Shown here piece by piece: positions 11,985-23,114 of a stretch of 64,000 bases of DNA (positions within the stretch are counted from its first letter, which is position 1; the number at the start of each line of letters is the position of its first letter). This DNA is from Thelonectria olida (taxonomy: Eukaryota > Ascomycota > Sordariomycetes > Hypocreales > Nectriaceae), in assembly GCA_020736575.1 (NCBI GenBank), contig JAGPYM010000072.1, forward strand, positions 36,791 to 100,790, given 5' to 3'. The notes below the pieces were generated by a model, which saw only the letters and a program-made list of their open reading frames with translations, was not told the origin of the DNA and ran no database searches. The position numbers and the translations under genes are program-made.

Positions 11985-14044
11985 ATGCTGTCTTGGCATC
12001 GCCAGCCTCTACTCAGCTGCCTCTTGGTAGAAGCGATCTTTTTGAGAAGTGCGATTTGTTATGATCTCGGTAAGTTCGACAAATGCAAGATTCGCATTGA
12101 TCGCATCTTGAACGGCACCGAGACCTTCGGCGCAATTAACAACGACACAATCGCCCCGTTCTTGTATACTGGCCCAGTGCGGGGCATGAACATCGAGTAT
12201 GCGCAGACGTCGAGAAACAGCTTCATCACGCTGACGACCCAAGGTATGTGTCGCTGAACCCTGACTAGCCGCAGCGGTGCGCTTTAGCTAATGTTCCATG
12301 GAAAAAGGCTGCAAAGTCATCTGCGAAGATCCCATCGACTGGTATTGGAAAACGGACCCCTCCCTGACCCTTGGCATCATCTCTAACTGGATCCTACCGA
12401 TCATCGCGTTGCTTGCTGCCCTCCCTTACGATTCGCTCCATAAAAGGAATGCCCAGGCCCCTTGGTGTGAAGGCAGATTCTGCAGAACGGTCGGTGCGCT
12501 ACTGAATTGGCTCGGCTCTCCACAAACGGTTCTCACTGCGACGCTGTTTAACATCCATCAGATTCGAAAATGCTTCCACGAAACTCTGCCATCGGGCCAA
12601 GGTATATCTGGGAATGCCTCCCTAAACCCCCTGAAGAAGGATGCATACTACGTTCTCTCTTGCATAGGCCAGTTCAAGCTTCTCCACCTGGACGACCCTG
12701 ACCGGCGTTTTCTGGAAACCCTCATATATGGGCTATTTAGTCCCATGTGTAACATAATCGATGGTGAAGGGTTCCATGTCAACGGCCAACAGATGGGCGA
12801 TCAGCCCACGCCAAAAGAAAAAGCCACAATATGGACCACACAACTCCTCCAGGCAATGGCATTTCAGTTGAGAATGCTGCGGCGCCGAGGTGTGTATCCG
12901 ACTTTTCTCAGTATATTCCTCTTCTTCATCGCCTATGCTGTCTCTCTCGTGCTGGCATTTGCCGCCCACTCTGTCGCATTCGGTATCCTGATCAGCTGGT
13001 TTCCGCTTCTTGTCTTGTTCTCCGTTCTCGACCGAAATCCCGTTTCTGCAGATCGAAGCCAGTGAGTTTTAGCCCCCCATAGGGCCGCCATCCCAGAGTG
13101 CAGCTTACTGAGGTGTTCGTATGTAGGAGACTCATCTCTCGCTGGATGTGGAATGTGGAGGCGGAAGGCAATGGGTGGACAGCCCGAATCGGCCAGAACA
13201 TCCAAATTGGTGGTCTCAAATGAGAGAGGACGCATCCTGGAAAGAACGTGGTGCTCAACAGACCAGCTTTGACAGGTACATCTCCGACTTCGTGGGACAA
13301 GGAAGGCAGATCGGGTACGACGGGCTACCATACGCCGTTCTAATCAGCGTATACGATAACCCCGGAGTCAATCGCCGGATGCGGCCGCTCAGGACCATTA
13401 TCGATCAATCCATTAGGCGCCTCAACGGTCACCGTCCTGGATCCTGGTGGGTGCTATCCGTAATCTCGCTAGCGCTCGTCTGGCTGGAAATTGGAATGGC
13501 TTTTATGATCTCATACAACATCCCAACCGTCGGTATTGGCTGTAGATCAGCGTCGTACCTTGTCTATGGCTGCCTCAGCAGCTTATCCTGGTTGATCCAT
13601 TTGCTCCCCTGGTTCGGTAGTCCGGGAACAAAAAGGAAGGCAGTATGCCATTTCCTCTGCTTGTTGTCAACGCTGACTCTCTTCTTCATCATTTTCGCCG
13701 CCGTAAGTTCATCTTTTTGCATTTCCCCCACATGACCTCGCGGTATATGGACTGATGCCATGGCCCCCCGTCCACAGTTCAGCGGGGTTCTGAAGAACTG
13801 CCTGTGTAGAGGCGGATTAAGCGGCTACCTGTATTTCGAAAATTCTCAATTCTATAGGAACAAGGACCACTTTGACGTCGCGAAGTGGTGGTGGGCGGCC
13901 GCCATTGTCGGGGCTCTTCCCATATTCGGTAGCTTTCTCGCGGCGGTATTCTTACTAATGAAACTGAAGTCTTTATGGCAAGCATCCGAGCAGGGCAATC
14001 CAGAAATAATGGATGCCGAGGTGGATATGCAATGGCTGATTTGA
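11985..14044 (+). CDS. fungal multi-pass membrane protein of unknown function (frame change in exon 3)
   Basis: Four exons are apparent: 11985-12243, 12308-13061, 13127-13702 and 13778-14044, with introns of 64, 65 and 75 bp that keep protein continuity (for example TTQ|GCKVICED). The N-terminus has a hydrophobic stretch and then YDLGKFDKCKIRI. Later come about seven membrane segments, in exon 2 (around WILPIIALLAALP and FLFFIAYAVSLVLAF), exon 3 and exon 4 (WWWAAAIVGALPIFG). The layout resembles uncharacterised integral membrane proteins common in ascomycetes. The first in-frame ATG is at 11985. Exon 3 starts in one frame, which hits TGA at 13221, while the sensible downstream sequence (DFVGQGRQIGYDGL) lies in another frame. 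Either an unrecognised intron, a real frameshift or an assembly indel lies between 13127 and 13220. Confidence 0.65.
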
Positions 14045-14747
14045 GCTTTTGCATTTGTATCTGGCTGATCTAAGAGGGCGAGGTCGAGAACGTCTCAGAT
14101 ATTCCTCAATTTTCAGTTACTGTAAAGGCAAAGGTCTGGTCAAATGTAATGACCTGGTGTGTCAAGCAATAGCTGCATCGTCTTTTGGAGCCTCGGTACT
14201 TGTGGCATGGAGTAGGTGCCCGTTTCGCCCAAAGTGGAACGGAGAGCCTCGCAGTATGTAGTTTAGGTCACTTTCAACAAAACCAACTTGATCAGCAGCG
14301 TAAAACCCCAATTTGAGAAATGATGCTTGAGAAAGTAAGTGCCTCGGCTCTATAATGGTACTGTATCCTCCCAAGCTACCTACTACGAGTCCACTGGTAG
14401 TTTGGCTAAATTACTAATTGTCTGTTTATTTAGAGTAGCTAATTAAGATACTAGGCCGGCTAAGTATGATACTAACAGGAGTCGTAAGTAATTACTTTTA
14501 AAGTACTATTTAATTAAACTTATACTTTTTATAATAATTTCTATATACTCTTTCTTTTTTTAAATATGTTTTATAAAGTATTAGTATATGAGTTAGTTTT
14601 CCATTTTTTAAAAATAAAATATTTAAGTAGTTTTTATTTAACTTTTTAATAAAGTATATAGGGAAACTCAGAGAGCTGCGGTACTTTGACGTGACATCCC
14701 GCTCACCACTGCTCGCTTTCCTCCAGGAGGCTGGGAGTTAACATCTT
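14045..14747. repeat. intergenic with a small AT-rich patch (about 14480-14665)
   Basis: After the membrane-protein gene, normal sequence gives way to a patch of about 190 bp as AT-rich as the flanking blocks, probably a RIP-mutated transposon remnant. It ends just before the truncated ABC transporter, whose missing 5' part was probably lost here. Confidence 0.5.
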
Positions 14748-16127
14748 TTGTTCCATACTCACGGCTTGGTTGGTACTAGTCTCAAGCAGTTCCAGAAGAA
14801 GCTGGAGAGCAACCTCCGTGCGCTTTTTTCTCTATCGCGTATTGATCTCTGGTTCGGCGTCAGGCTGGAGCTCTTATCAATTGTGTTTCAACTTTTGGCT
14901 CTGGGTGCGATGCTGGTTGCTTCTGTTTCGCCCAGCGCGCTTGGCTTTGTCATGACTTATGCCTTTCAAGTCACCGTCACGCTCAGCAATATTGCAAGAT
15001 TCACTGCTCAATTTGAGGCGGATGCTGTCTCCCTTACTCGAATCAACCAGTACTCTCAAGCAATCCATAGCGAAAAGACACTCCTTGACGGCACCGAAAC
15101 CTCTGCTTCTCCAGCAATCCAAGCCCAGCCATCGTTGGGAAAAGTCGATTACAAATCCGTGAGCGCGACTCACAGGCCTGGACTTCCCCTGAGCCTTGAC
15201 TCTGTCAGCTTTGCCGTCAAATCGGGGGAGAAGGTGGCGGTGGTTGGGCGGAGCGGAGCAGGCAAGTCTTCGGCGATATCCTGCTCGTTGCGCATGATGG
15301 AGCAGACATCGGGACAGATTCTCATCGACGATGTTGACTTCGCGGCGGTTGACTCCGTTAAGCTGCGTGGAAGCATTACTCTTATCCCTCAGAAACCAGT
15401 CATATTTTCCAGCTCTGTTCGCCAGAATATTGACCCTCTAGGTTTGAAGGACGATGAAGAAATTATGGCTGCTTTGGAGACTTCGAGAGCCTTGCCAATC
15501 GTCCGCAAACTGGCCAAGGGCAACGGGGCTCGGGATGAGGTATCACAATCGGCACTCAACATACAAATCGATGGCAGGTGCGTCTTAATTTCTTGGTCAA
15601 ACGTATTAGAATACTTACTAATGTCTTCGTCTTCACAGGACTACCTTGTCGACAGGAGAGATCCAACTATTAGCGCTGACTCGGGCCATGCTCCAAGACT
15701 CTCAGCTTCTGGTTCTGGACGAAGGTGAGCCCAACCGCATTACATGAAGGTAAACCGCACAAGACAACTGACGACATCTTCCACGATCAGCGACATCAGC
15801 AATGGACGCGCCGACCGAGAGCTTCGTGCATGAAACCCTCTTTGAGAAATTTCCCAACACTACTATCATCGCCGTCATGCACAGACTTGGCCTGCCTGTA
15901 AGAATTCCCATCTCCCTTTCCTGTGGCCAAAGGCTGTTTTCTTTGCGGTTCGAAGGCTGATGACGACCTAGCTTCACTATGACAAGATTCTCGTCCTCGA
16001 CGAAGGGAGAGTGTCCGCCTTCGATACCCCCATCGCGCTGTTGAATCGCTCTGAGGGACTATATCACTCCATGTTGAAAGATGCTAGGCTAATAGGACGC
16101 GCTCGAGAGATATTTGGAAACCCTTAG
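14748..16127 (+). pseudogene. 5'-truncated ABC-C (MRP-type) multidrug transporter: end of TMD2 plus NBD2
   Basis: The remaining exons (about 14748-15577, 15639-15724, 15791-15897, 15972-16127) encode the last part of the second membrane domain and the second nucleotide-binding domain of a full-size ABC-C transporter. Visible motifs are Walker A GRSGAGKSS, Q-loop region IPQKPVIFSSSVRQNIDP, a divergent signature LSTGEIQ (usually LSGGQ-like), Walker B QLLVLDEATSAMD, and an H-loop AVMHRL. Introns of 61, 66 and 74 bp splice cleanly and the frame is open to the TAG at 16125. A full ABC-C protein has about 1300-1500 residues; roughly 360 remain, with no start ATG, no NBD1 and no TMD1. The AT-rich patch directly upstream marks the break. 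Non-functional as a transporter. Confidence 0.8.
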
Positions 16128-16240
16128 TCCATGTGACAAGTAGCTCACTCAATGGCGAGTCGAGTCTGGCCATTCTGAGATAGGTAATCGCAGAATACCA
16201 ATTGACTAATTAAGAACCCCGATTGACAATCTAAATAGTA

Positions 16241-17537
16241 CTAGCTAATACCATTTGACGCTTCAATTGATGGGAAAAAGGTCAGGCTTCCAATTACCAT
16301 GGCTTCCGTTCCCGTCTTGAGTGTCGGCTCGACAGCTGGCGCAAAGGGGCTGTGGTTCATGGGCACACCGTCGAGACTACCCTCTTAATCACGCCGCTCC
16401 CAGTCATTAACATCGTATCCCCCAAAAAACCAGAAACAGTAGCGTCTGTTGATAGCAAGAGCCAAGTTGTTGAAAATCTTCATTGGCTGGGATCAGAGCC
16501 ATATCGGGGTCGAACCTATCCCCGAAATGTTGGCGGAAGGTTTGGCTTAGACGGGACGTGACTTCTTGATCATTGAATATAGTCGAAGTTGAGACGGTTG
16601 ATGTGAACTCGGGCTCTCTTGGACTTGCAGATGCCGCACATTCAGAGTGAACAATCCTCTTAACGGTCTTGAGGATAATGTCCCGATACACCGGATCAAC
16701 GCTCCGAGTGTTGACTTTCAGCACCGCCTCCTGGCTGATGATGTCCTCAGCAGTCCCAACATTCAGCGCACCGACAGTGACAACAGCGAGTTCTCCGGGT
16801 GGAACTTCTCGGCTGACTATAGTTTACAAGCGAAGAACGATAGAACTGGCCAATACCACAGGGTCAACAGTCCGGTGGGGAGCGCTGCCGTGTCCTCCAC
16901 GCCCAAAGACCTTGATCACCAAGCCATCGGTGGCCGTTATAATGGGACCCGGCCGGACAGCAACAGACCCTACCTTCTCCCAGTGTGCATGCTGGCCGAG
17001 GACTACATCAGGTACTGGACAACCAATGGTCTTGAAGAGGCCAGCTTCCACTATAGCTTTTGCTCCAGCCCCCTTCTCCTCGGCTGGTTAGAAGAGGAAG
17101 ACTACGGTGCCGCTCCCGTGCTGACGCGCCGAGACAAGGACATCTGCCGCCGCAAGCATAGCTGTCACATGCATATCGTGTCCGCAGGCATGCATAACCG
17201 GCTGGAGATCCCCCCTGTCATCAACCATCTTCCTCTTGCAAGCGTAGCTCACGCCACTAATCTCCTCACCTGGCAGCCCGTCTATGTCGGCGCGTAAAAG
17301 CACGGTTGCTCCGGTTCCGTTTGAAAGAATCGCGATCAAGGCAGTGCCCGCAATACCCGTCCTTATGTCAAGGTCCGGCGAGATTGCATGCAGGGTTTGG
17401 GCGACTGTTGCTGCTGTCTCTTGTTGTTGCCAGGAGAGCTCAGCGTTTGCGTGTAGATGTTTATAAAGATTCTCGTAAACCACGTAGTCAGGTTCGTGGC
17501 CTTCGAAGACCTTGTCGAATACGGATGAAGAAGGCAT
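16241..17537 (-). pseudogene. M20-family amidohydrolase/peptidase, inactivated by stops
   Basis: A single-exon frame of about 430 codons, the usual length for M20D amidohydrolases (hippurate or N-acyl-amino-acid hydrolases), starts at 17537 and can be followed to a stop at 16241-16243. Metal-site motifs are present: VLLRADIDGLP, MHACGHDMH, the PAEEKGAGA region, GQHAHW, GRGGHGSAPH and near the end MNHSPFAPAVEP. It is broken by TAA codons at 17088-17090, 16824-16826 and 16385-16387. At the first two the family or context calls for Gln, and CAA-to-TAA is a CpA change as RIP makes. A single-base frame change also lies near 16440-16470, before the YCFWFFGG segment. I infer a recently lost gene. 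Confidence 0.8.
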
Positions 17538-18044
17538 TTTGTAATTGGGCTATGCGGCTACGTAACTCGTTTGTGATAAAAAGGAGGAGAAGATAATAAA
17601 TACTGCTCGAATGAGTTATGACTGTAGTCGACGGCTGCACTTATTATTTCAGCTCCTATAGCAATAAGTAAAGGAGGATAGAATTACCTAGTTAGGCAAG
17701 AGGGTGACAACCACTTTGAGGACTTGATTGATATGAGAGGTATTGCCTCAATTTTGTACTTGCACGCGTCTTTTTCCCTATTGATTAAGTATAATTCAGT
17801 CGGGTCTCTTATGGGTCAAATTAGACAAGACATCTACCCTAAGGCAGCAAGGTACAGGTAAGCACGTACCTAGAACTTACTACTGTGTAAGGTAGTACCT
17901 TCGCTATCTCGGTACTTGTACTTCGTACTTAAGTAGATCCATGCTTTGATCCTTCGGATAAACAATTCTACGCCGGCGTCCTCTTATGTTATTTCAATCA
18001 GTTGCCAACAGTCCAAGTCATGAATCCGCATCTGAACCGCGACG
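17538..18044. other. intergenic; GTAC-rich tract
   Basis: No gene is seen. Around 17845-17935 the sequence is dense in GGTAC, GTACC and TACTT words, a low-complexity pattern seen between genes in some hypocrealean fungi. The region lies between two divergent genes, so it would contain both promoters. Confidence 0.4.
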
Positions 18045-20013
18045 ATGGCAGAGGATGAGGACTTGGTGCCGTGGTACTGCATCACAGAGGCCCGGTGCAG
18101 GCTGTGCCAGTTCGCACTGAACGACAATGAGCTAGTTTACGCAGGTATGGCGCTGCTCTGCTAGCCCTCGAATGCTATCACTAACCTACGCGTCTCCTTC
18201 CAGATGTTGGCGATGATCGCGTTTCGGGCGAATTCGAGTTTCAACACTCACGGTCCACTTACGACGAGGACCTAGACATCAACATTCACCTGTGTCGCCA
18301 TGACAAGTGCCGGGATCGCACCAACACCGTGTGCTTCCACTCCCGCTGCTACGAATTCTCCTCGTATTCAATCACTCCAGCATTCCTGGCCGCTACCAAG
18401 TATGCCTTTGTCCCACCCGCCCACGAAGAGCGACGGCGAGCCGACTATATCCAGCGGGCTTTAGCCCAAAACCTGCAACTGATGACCGACTGGCCCCGGG
18501 AGCTCCCCCTCGAGCTGTGGCTAATGGTTGCTGAGCCTCTGATCCCAGATTGCGCCGTTCTCAGCACCAAGGAGCTGGTGCACCGTACTGATACCATTGG
18601 CGATTCTGTGCTAGACCTGACCCTGCCAGTATACGCAACATTCGTCAAAATAGACGGCAGATACTACGTCCGACGTTTGCTGAACGCACTCGGGACTCAG
18701 GATAGCAAACAAGTGTGCCTTTTCCTGCCGGGTCGAACCGAGAAGCAAGGGCGCGACGATGGCGATGAAGGCAAAGATTTGTTCGTGGCAGAAGATCACG
18801 TTGGGATCCGTCAAGTCATCTTTGTCTCGCCTGGCCGCCGTGACGAATGGTGCCGTAGCCATCCCAGTGTCCCTGGCGCTTGGTGGAAACACATTCCCCG
18901 CGAGGACATTCCCTCTGCCGTCGCCATAGAGACCAACGTAGGTGATCATGCTCAAGGACAGGCCCAAGTCTAACACCCCAACAGGGCCTAATAGTCAAGA
19001 ACATTCACTGTGTCCTGGAAAGCCCTATCGCCGGAGAATCTCGTATCGGCTGGCAAGTCCCAGTCCCATTTCCTCCCCCTGTAGTCAACCTCTTGACGCC
19101 CAAAACACTACGAAAGGACTCGGCCGGGCTCAGAATGCGCTTCTTCGATTGCAATTATCCTGATATCATCGGATATTCTGTCGCAACCGATGGAGCGGAG
19201 GTCTTAGCAATGACGTCCCATAGACAAGGTCAAAAGCCGGACAGGGGGTTGTACAATGAGGTGACCTCAGGCATTTGCTTTTGGATGTACATGCCGATGA
19301 ACCAGAACGAGTATCTCACTGAAATATGCAGGCGGGCTGGTCGTTTAATTATGGACGTCCAGGTTGTCGGGATCACAGTATGGAGCATCGTTTTCTTCCC
19401 CTCTCGTCCCATACTAACCTTTTATCAGCTCTCGACAAGCCAAGGACGAACCGCCCTCTTTGGGTTGTATGCACACGAAAACGTCGATTTTCAACGTGTG
19501 GCTACCCTCCCGCGTGAGCCATGTCGAGTCTACTTTAATAACCCCGAAGGTACTCGTGGTAAACACAGTATTGACTTCGTTGCTTTTGATCAAGGCACTG
19601 CTGTTCCGACCGTCGCGGAGCCAGGTAGGTCAGCTGGCCCAGATGTGCTGCCGGAGGTGCCCCAATCTCTCTCAACACCCCCTTACACGCAAAGTAATGA
19701 GATATGGCTTCATTCGTCGTGCTCTATGTTTGGGGTGGTTGAAGTTCATCCCTGCGTTAATGCCACGTCTATGTATCGGCCGGTGATGGGGATGCTCCTT
19801 CATTACGCCGATGGTTATCGCGAAAGTATAGGCCAGTTTCGCCTAGATTGGGTCGTTGAGCCTATTGTGGTTGCCGAGCCAGACAAGCTGTACTTTTGCG
19901 GTAAACGAACCAAGAAGTCATGGAGTTATGTGGCATTTGTCACAACTGAGGTTCCGGCCAGTCGAGCACAAAGTCGTTGGCTTGACGTCAGCCGGGCCGG
20001 CACGTTGGAATGA
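18045..20013 (+). CDS. F-box-like domain protein
   Basis: Exons 18045-18144, 18204-18937, 18985-19377 and 19429-20013 join to 603 residues in frame. Introns are 59, 47 and 51 bp; the last is divisible by three, so the ORF reads through it, but its GTATGG, CTAAC and CAG signals are good. The N-terminus carries cysteine pairs (WYCITEARCRLCQF) and further Cys/His in CRHDKCRDRTNTVC, suggesting a small zinc-binding region. At about residue 125 WPRELPLELWLMVAE resembles an F-box helix. The rest contains a possible beta-rich substrate-facing region. The likely role is an SCF ubiquitin-ligase adaptor or similar, with no substrate known. The frame is intact, unlike its neighbours. Confidence 0.65.
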
Positions 20014-20099
20014 TGGTTCTCGTCTCGGAGCAGCGTTTTATCTTACAACAATATCCGCCTGATTTAGTGTCAAGGAGCTGAATTGCAAAAACATTCTAA

Positions 20100-20420
20100 T
20101 TAACTAACCCTAATGCCAGCCAAATGTAACTTGCCGTTCAATTCTAATTTACACAATATCAATACTACATCGGGATAGCCAACCATCTGCGCAATCTTCC
20201 CACGGCTGAAGTACATGGTCTTCTTACCACGGAACATCCAGATCTTGTCTCCCCGATACCTCCCTGACTCCCACTGTTCCTTCCAAGTATTCTTCTTCAT
20301 CCCTTTGATGTCATAGAACACGAATTGGTCAGCAGAGAAGGTGTGCGAGACCTTCTCGACTGTGACCTCAACATACCGGCCACCGCTCCCATCGCTGTTG
20401 TCGTCGCTAACGCGAGATGG
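20100..20420 (-). pseudogene. fragment of a small ORF, unrecognised
   Basis: On the minus strand a frame reads GGRYVEVTVEKVSHTF to a stop at 20100, giving about 100 well-behaved codons (FVFYDIKGMKKNTWKEQW, later GDKIWMFRGKK). Upstream, near 20440-20490, another frame holds a hydrophobic stretch (LGYVLTVACLIFLAI) that could be a signal peptide. The frames do not join through a good intron and no ATG fits. It may be a decayed small secreted protein. I do not recognise the family. Confidence 0.3.
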
Positions 20421-20700
20421 ACCAGCCGTTTACTTGTTAACAAGGCCCTACCTATCGCCAAGAAAATGAGACAGGCAACTGTGAGGACGTAGCCAAGGCC
20501 TTCATTAGTCTACCCATGTTCGCTTCGTTTGTTTCCATGCCCATATTAAGGAGCTCAGTCAGGCCATACATATAAGTATCAAATAATAAAAGTAATCATG
20601 TCGCCTAGCTGTAACCCAGTTGCTAAATAACTCCACTTCAATCTCGCCCAAATAGTAAAGAAGCTTTAGTGTAAATGGGAAGACGCAGCCCTTACTCAGA
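20421..20700. other. intergenic between two minus-strand units
   Basis: Apart from the possible signal-peptide exon noted near 20440-20490, no coding or RNA signal is seen. It would hold the 3' end of the F-box/LRR-like gene. Confidence 0.3.
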
Positions 20701-22626
20701 TCAATCCTCAATATCCACCACAAGCTCTCCTTCAGAACCAAATGGTGCTCGTATACATATCGTTTCCGAGTATGCAAGCTCTATCTTTCGATAAGGAGGT
20801 TCCCACTGTGGGAATCTTCGCAGTGTCTCCCCCGTCTTCAAGGTGATTCTTTCCAGCCTCGACTGCGATCGCAAAGTGAAGAAGGGCTGCGCAAATTCCG
20901 TTGCCAGATCCCTATCAAGCCGAGGCAAATTTGGCTCTAGTGTATCGATCCTTCCTAAGAACCATTCCTCACCCCAGCCAATTCCAATTTCGCAATGTAG
21001 CGTCAAATGGCGGAGTCTGACGAATCCGGTTGCGAGTGTTTTCAACATATCTCTTGGCTGTCGTCACGGCTTCAGTCAATAACAAAACGCCTATGATAAC
21101 ATTGCGCACTCACCCATCCAATATCGCGATAGATGTCGAGTTCTAGCATCTCCAGATCCGGACAATTCGCATCAAGCTCGTTCAGGTCGGCGACATCCAG
21201 CGTCGGGCGGCGGGCACCATTTCTCGGGAGCTCAATTGCGTGCAAACATAGTTGTTTCAGCCCCGAATGCTTAGTCAACGCGAAATTACTCACAGAAATT
21301 CCCCTGACCGTGAGCTGTTCTAGGGTATCAAAGCCCATGAGAAATCTTTCCAGTTCCGGAGACGTATCCTCGCCGTCCAATTCGAGGTCCCCATCTTCCC
21401 CCTCAAGGATGCCAGGAGCCCAAGTCTCCACCGTGAGACTCTGAAGGGCGTTGACACACCCCGTGAGGCTCTCTAGCACGTTTCTGTCAAGCTTAGGTCC
21501 CAAGCTAAGCGACCTCAAGTTAGACCAGTCGAGCTTGTCTCGCCAATGGGGCCACTCTTCGGGACCCATGATATAGTTGAACGAAAGAGATTCCAATGGT
21601 GGAAAAGTCTCCTCACCAGTACACTGGAAGGAATAAACCCGTGGATGATGGGGTATCCGCATGACACATCCTCCGTAGCCCCCAAACGTCGAAAAGGAGA
21701 ACGACTTCAAGTTTGGGCAGGCAAAAAAGAGTTGTTGAAGACATGGGATCCGTCGATTCGGCTCGTCCCGCGTGTCGTATGACGGGTTCACCCTGGCACA
21801 TAGAGTGGTGACACATGGTAACGGGCCTGCAACAACTCTTGACCCGTTTTCACCGAGCAGGTGAAGCTGTGGCTGATTGGCATGGCCATTCAGCTCGCGG
21901 ATCAAGTCCTCAAAATATGAACTCGACGGGTGCAGCCTATGCAACTCTTCATTAGTAATGATCACAATGCATGGTCCTGGACTGCTGGCAGCACAGACCG
22001 GAAGTGTTTTAAGTTGGGCAGGGCCTTCACTAGGGCAGCAAGGCCACCCTCCTGGTTCAACATTGAAGTGATGTTCTTTTCACGGTCCGAGAAACCCAGA
22101 ACATCTACTTCGCGCACGGCACGGGCTTGTACACCGTTCGGGTCTCCCACCAATCGACGGATCAAGGTACAGGAGTCATGCCATTGAGTCTCGCGGGACT
22201 CCATCTTCTTCCTTTTCTTTTCTTCGCTTTTGTTTCTCCTGTCATCCTTGAAGATATTGCCGAGGCGATATTGGCGATACTCCGACTCTGTGAGTGGCCT
22301 TGGTCCCATCTGGATGGTCTTATACAGATGGGTAACAGCCACGGAGTAGAAGGTCTTAGACACGAGACACAGGTTGTAAAAGTCTTCATACGTGCCAAGC
22401 TTCCCATTGCGTCAGTTCCTTGTGCCTATCGCCTAGTGCTGGATGGACATACGTTTTGGAAGATGAGATGCCAAACATAGGGGTCTAGGCGTGGCAGAGG
22501 GGCCGATGCCCCCGTCATGCGCTCGCCGGCCCTACTGTCAACTTGAGCCGGATCTCCCGGCGGACAACTTAACAGCTCTCTTCCCTCTCGCCTGCTTTCC
22601 CTGCTCCTTCTTGTACCGGATGCCAT
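20701..22626 (-). CDS. F-box/leucine-rich-repeat-like protein with one frame break
   Basis: On the minus strand, exon 22626-22453 ends DPYVWHLIFQN and joins through a 53-bp intron (22400-22452) to LGTYEDFYNLCLVSKTFYS, an F-box-like pattern. A 56-bp intron (21058-21113) joins GW to PRDMLKTLATGFVRLRHL. The body is rich in spaced leucines (PNLKSFSF, PPLESLSF, SNLRSLSLG, NALQSLTV, DTLEQLTV, SGLKQLCL), as in LRR proteins of fungal SCF adaptors. ATG 22626 is chosen because it opens the frame containing the F-box; 22689 or 22518 are alternatives. The middle exon needs a frame change near 21965-21985 (end of HFRSVLPAVQDHAL, then IITNEELHRL). This could be a mutation or an assembly indel. Confidence 0.6.
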
Positions 22627-23114
22627 GAGTTGACCTTGTCTGAAGATACTTTTAATATAGCCCGGAACGAGATGATCGAAATTTCTCATTGTGATGGGCA
22701 CCCAGAATTACTGGTAATACGGTCAATAGTACTAAGCCAATGAAATGGAGAATCGGTGAGTGGTAGGCGGCAAAGCGTAGAGTAGTATAACTATATTGAC
22801 GATAGAAGTGACAGTGCATGCAGGAGCACGAGACTAGTCGTATCAGTTAAGAGACGATAAGAGTGCGAGGAGAAGTGAGGAGAAGCCCAACCTTGTAAAA
22901 AAAAAAAGGCAGAGGGGAGAGGAGGGATGTTGGGATATTTATACTTGTAGGAGCCGGCAGGGATCACTTGGCGGGGGAGGGGGGTTGGACCCACACGCCC
23001 GAGCTGACGGATAGATAGTTACTCACATTACTTTAAGGATTGACGGGAACCGCCAAGTGCCCCCAGCGTCATGCCATATGTTAGGTAAGGCCTGGTTCGC
23101 TCCGGCAACCTGTC
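22627..23114. other. divergent intergenic region
   Basis: This lies between the minus-strand F-box/LRR-like gene and the plus-strand gene at 23115. It contains an A11 run near 22898 and a purine-rich tract. No RNA gene or clear operator was found. Confidence 0.4.
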
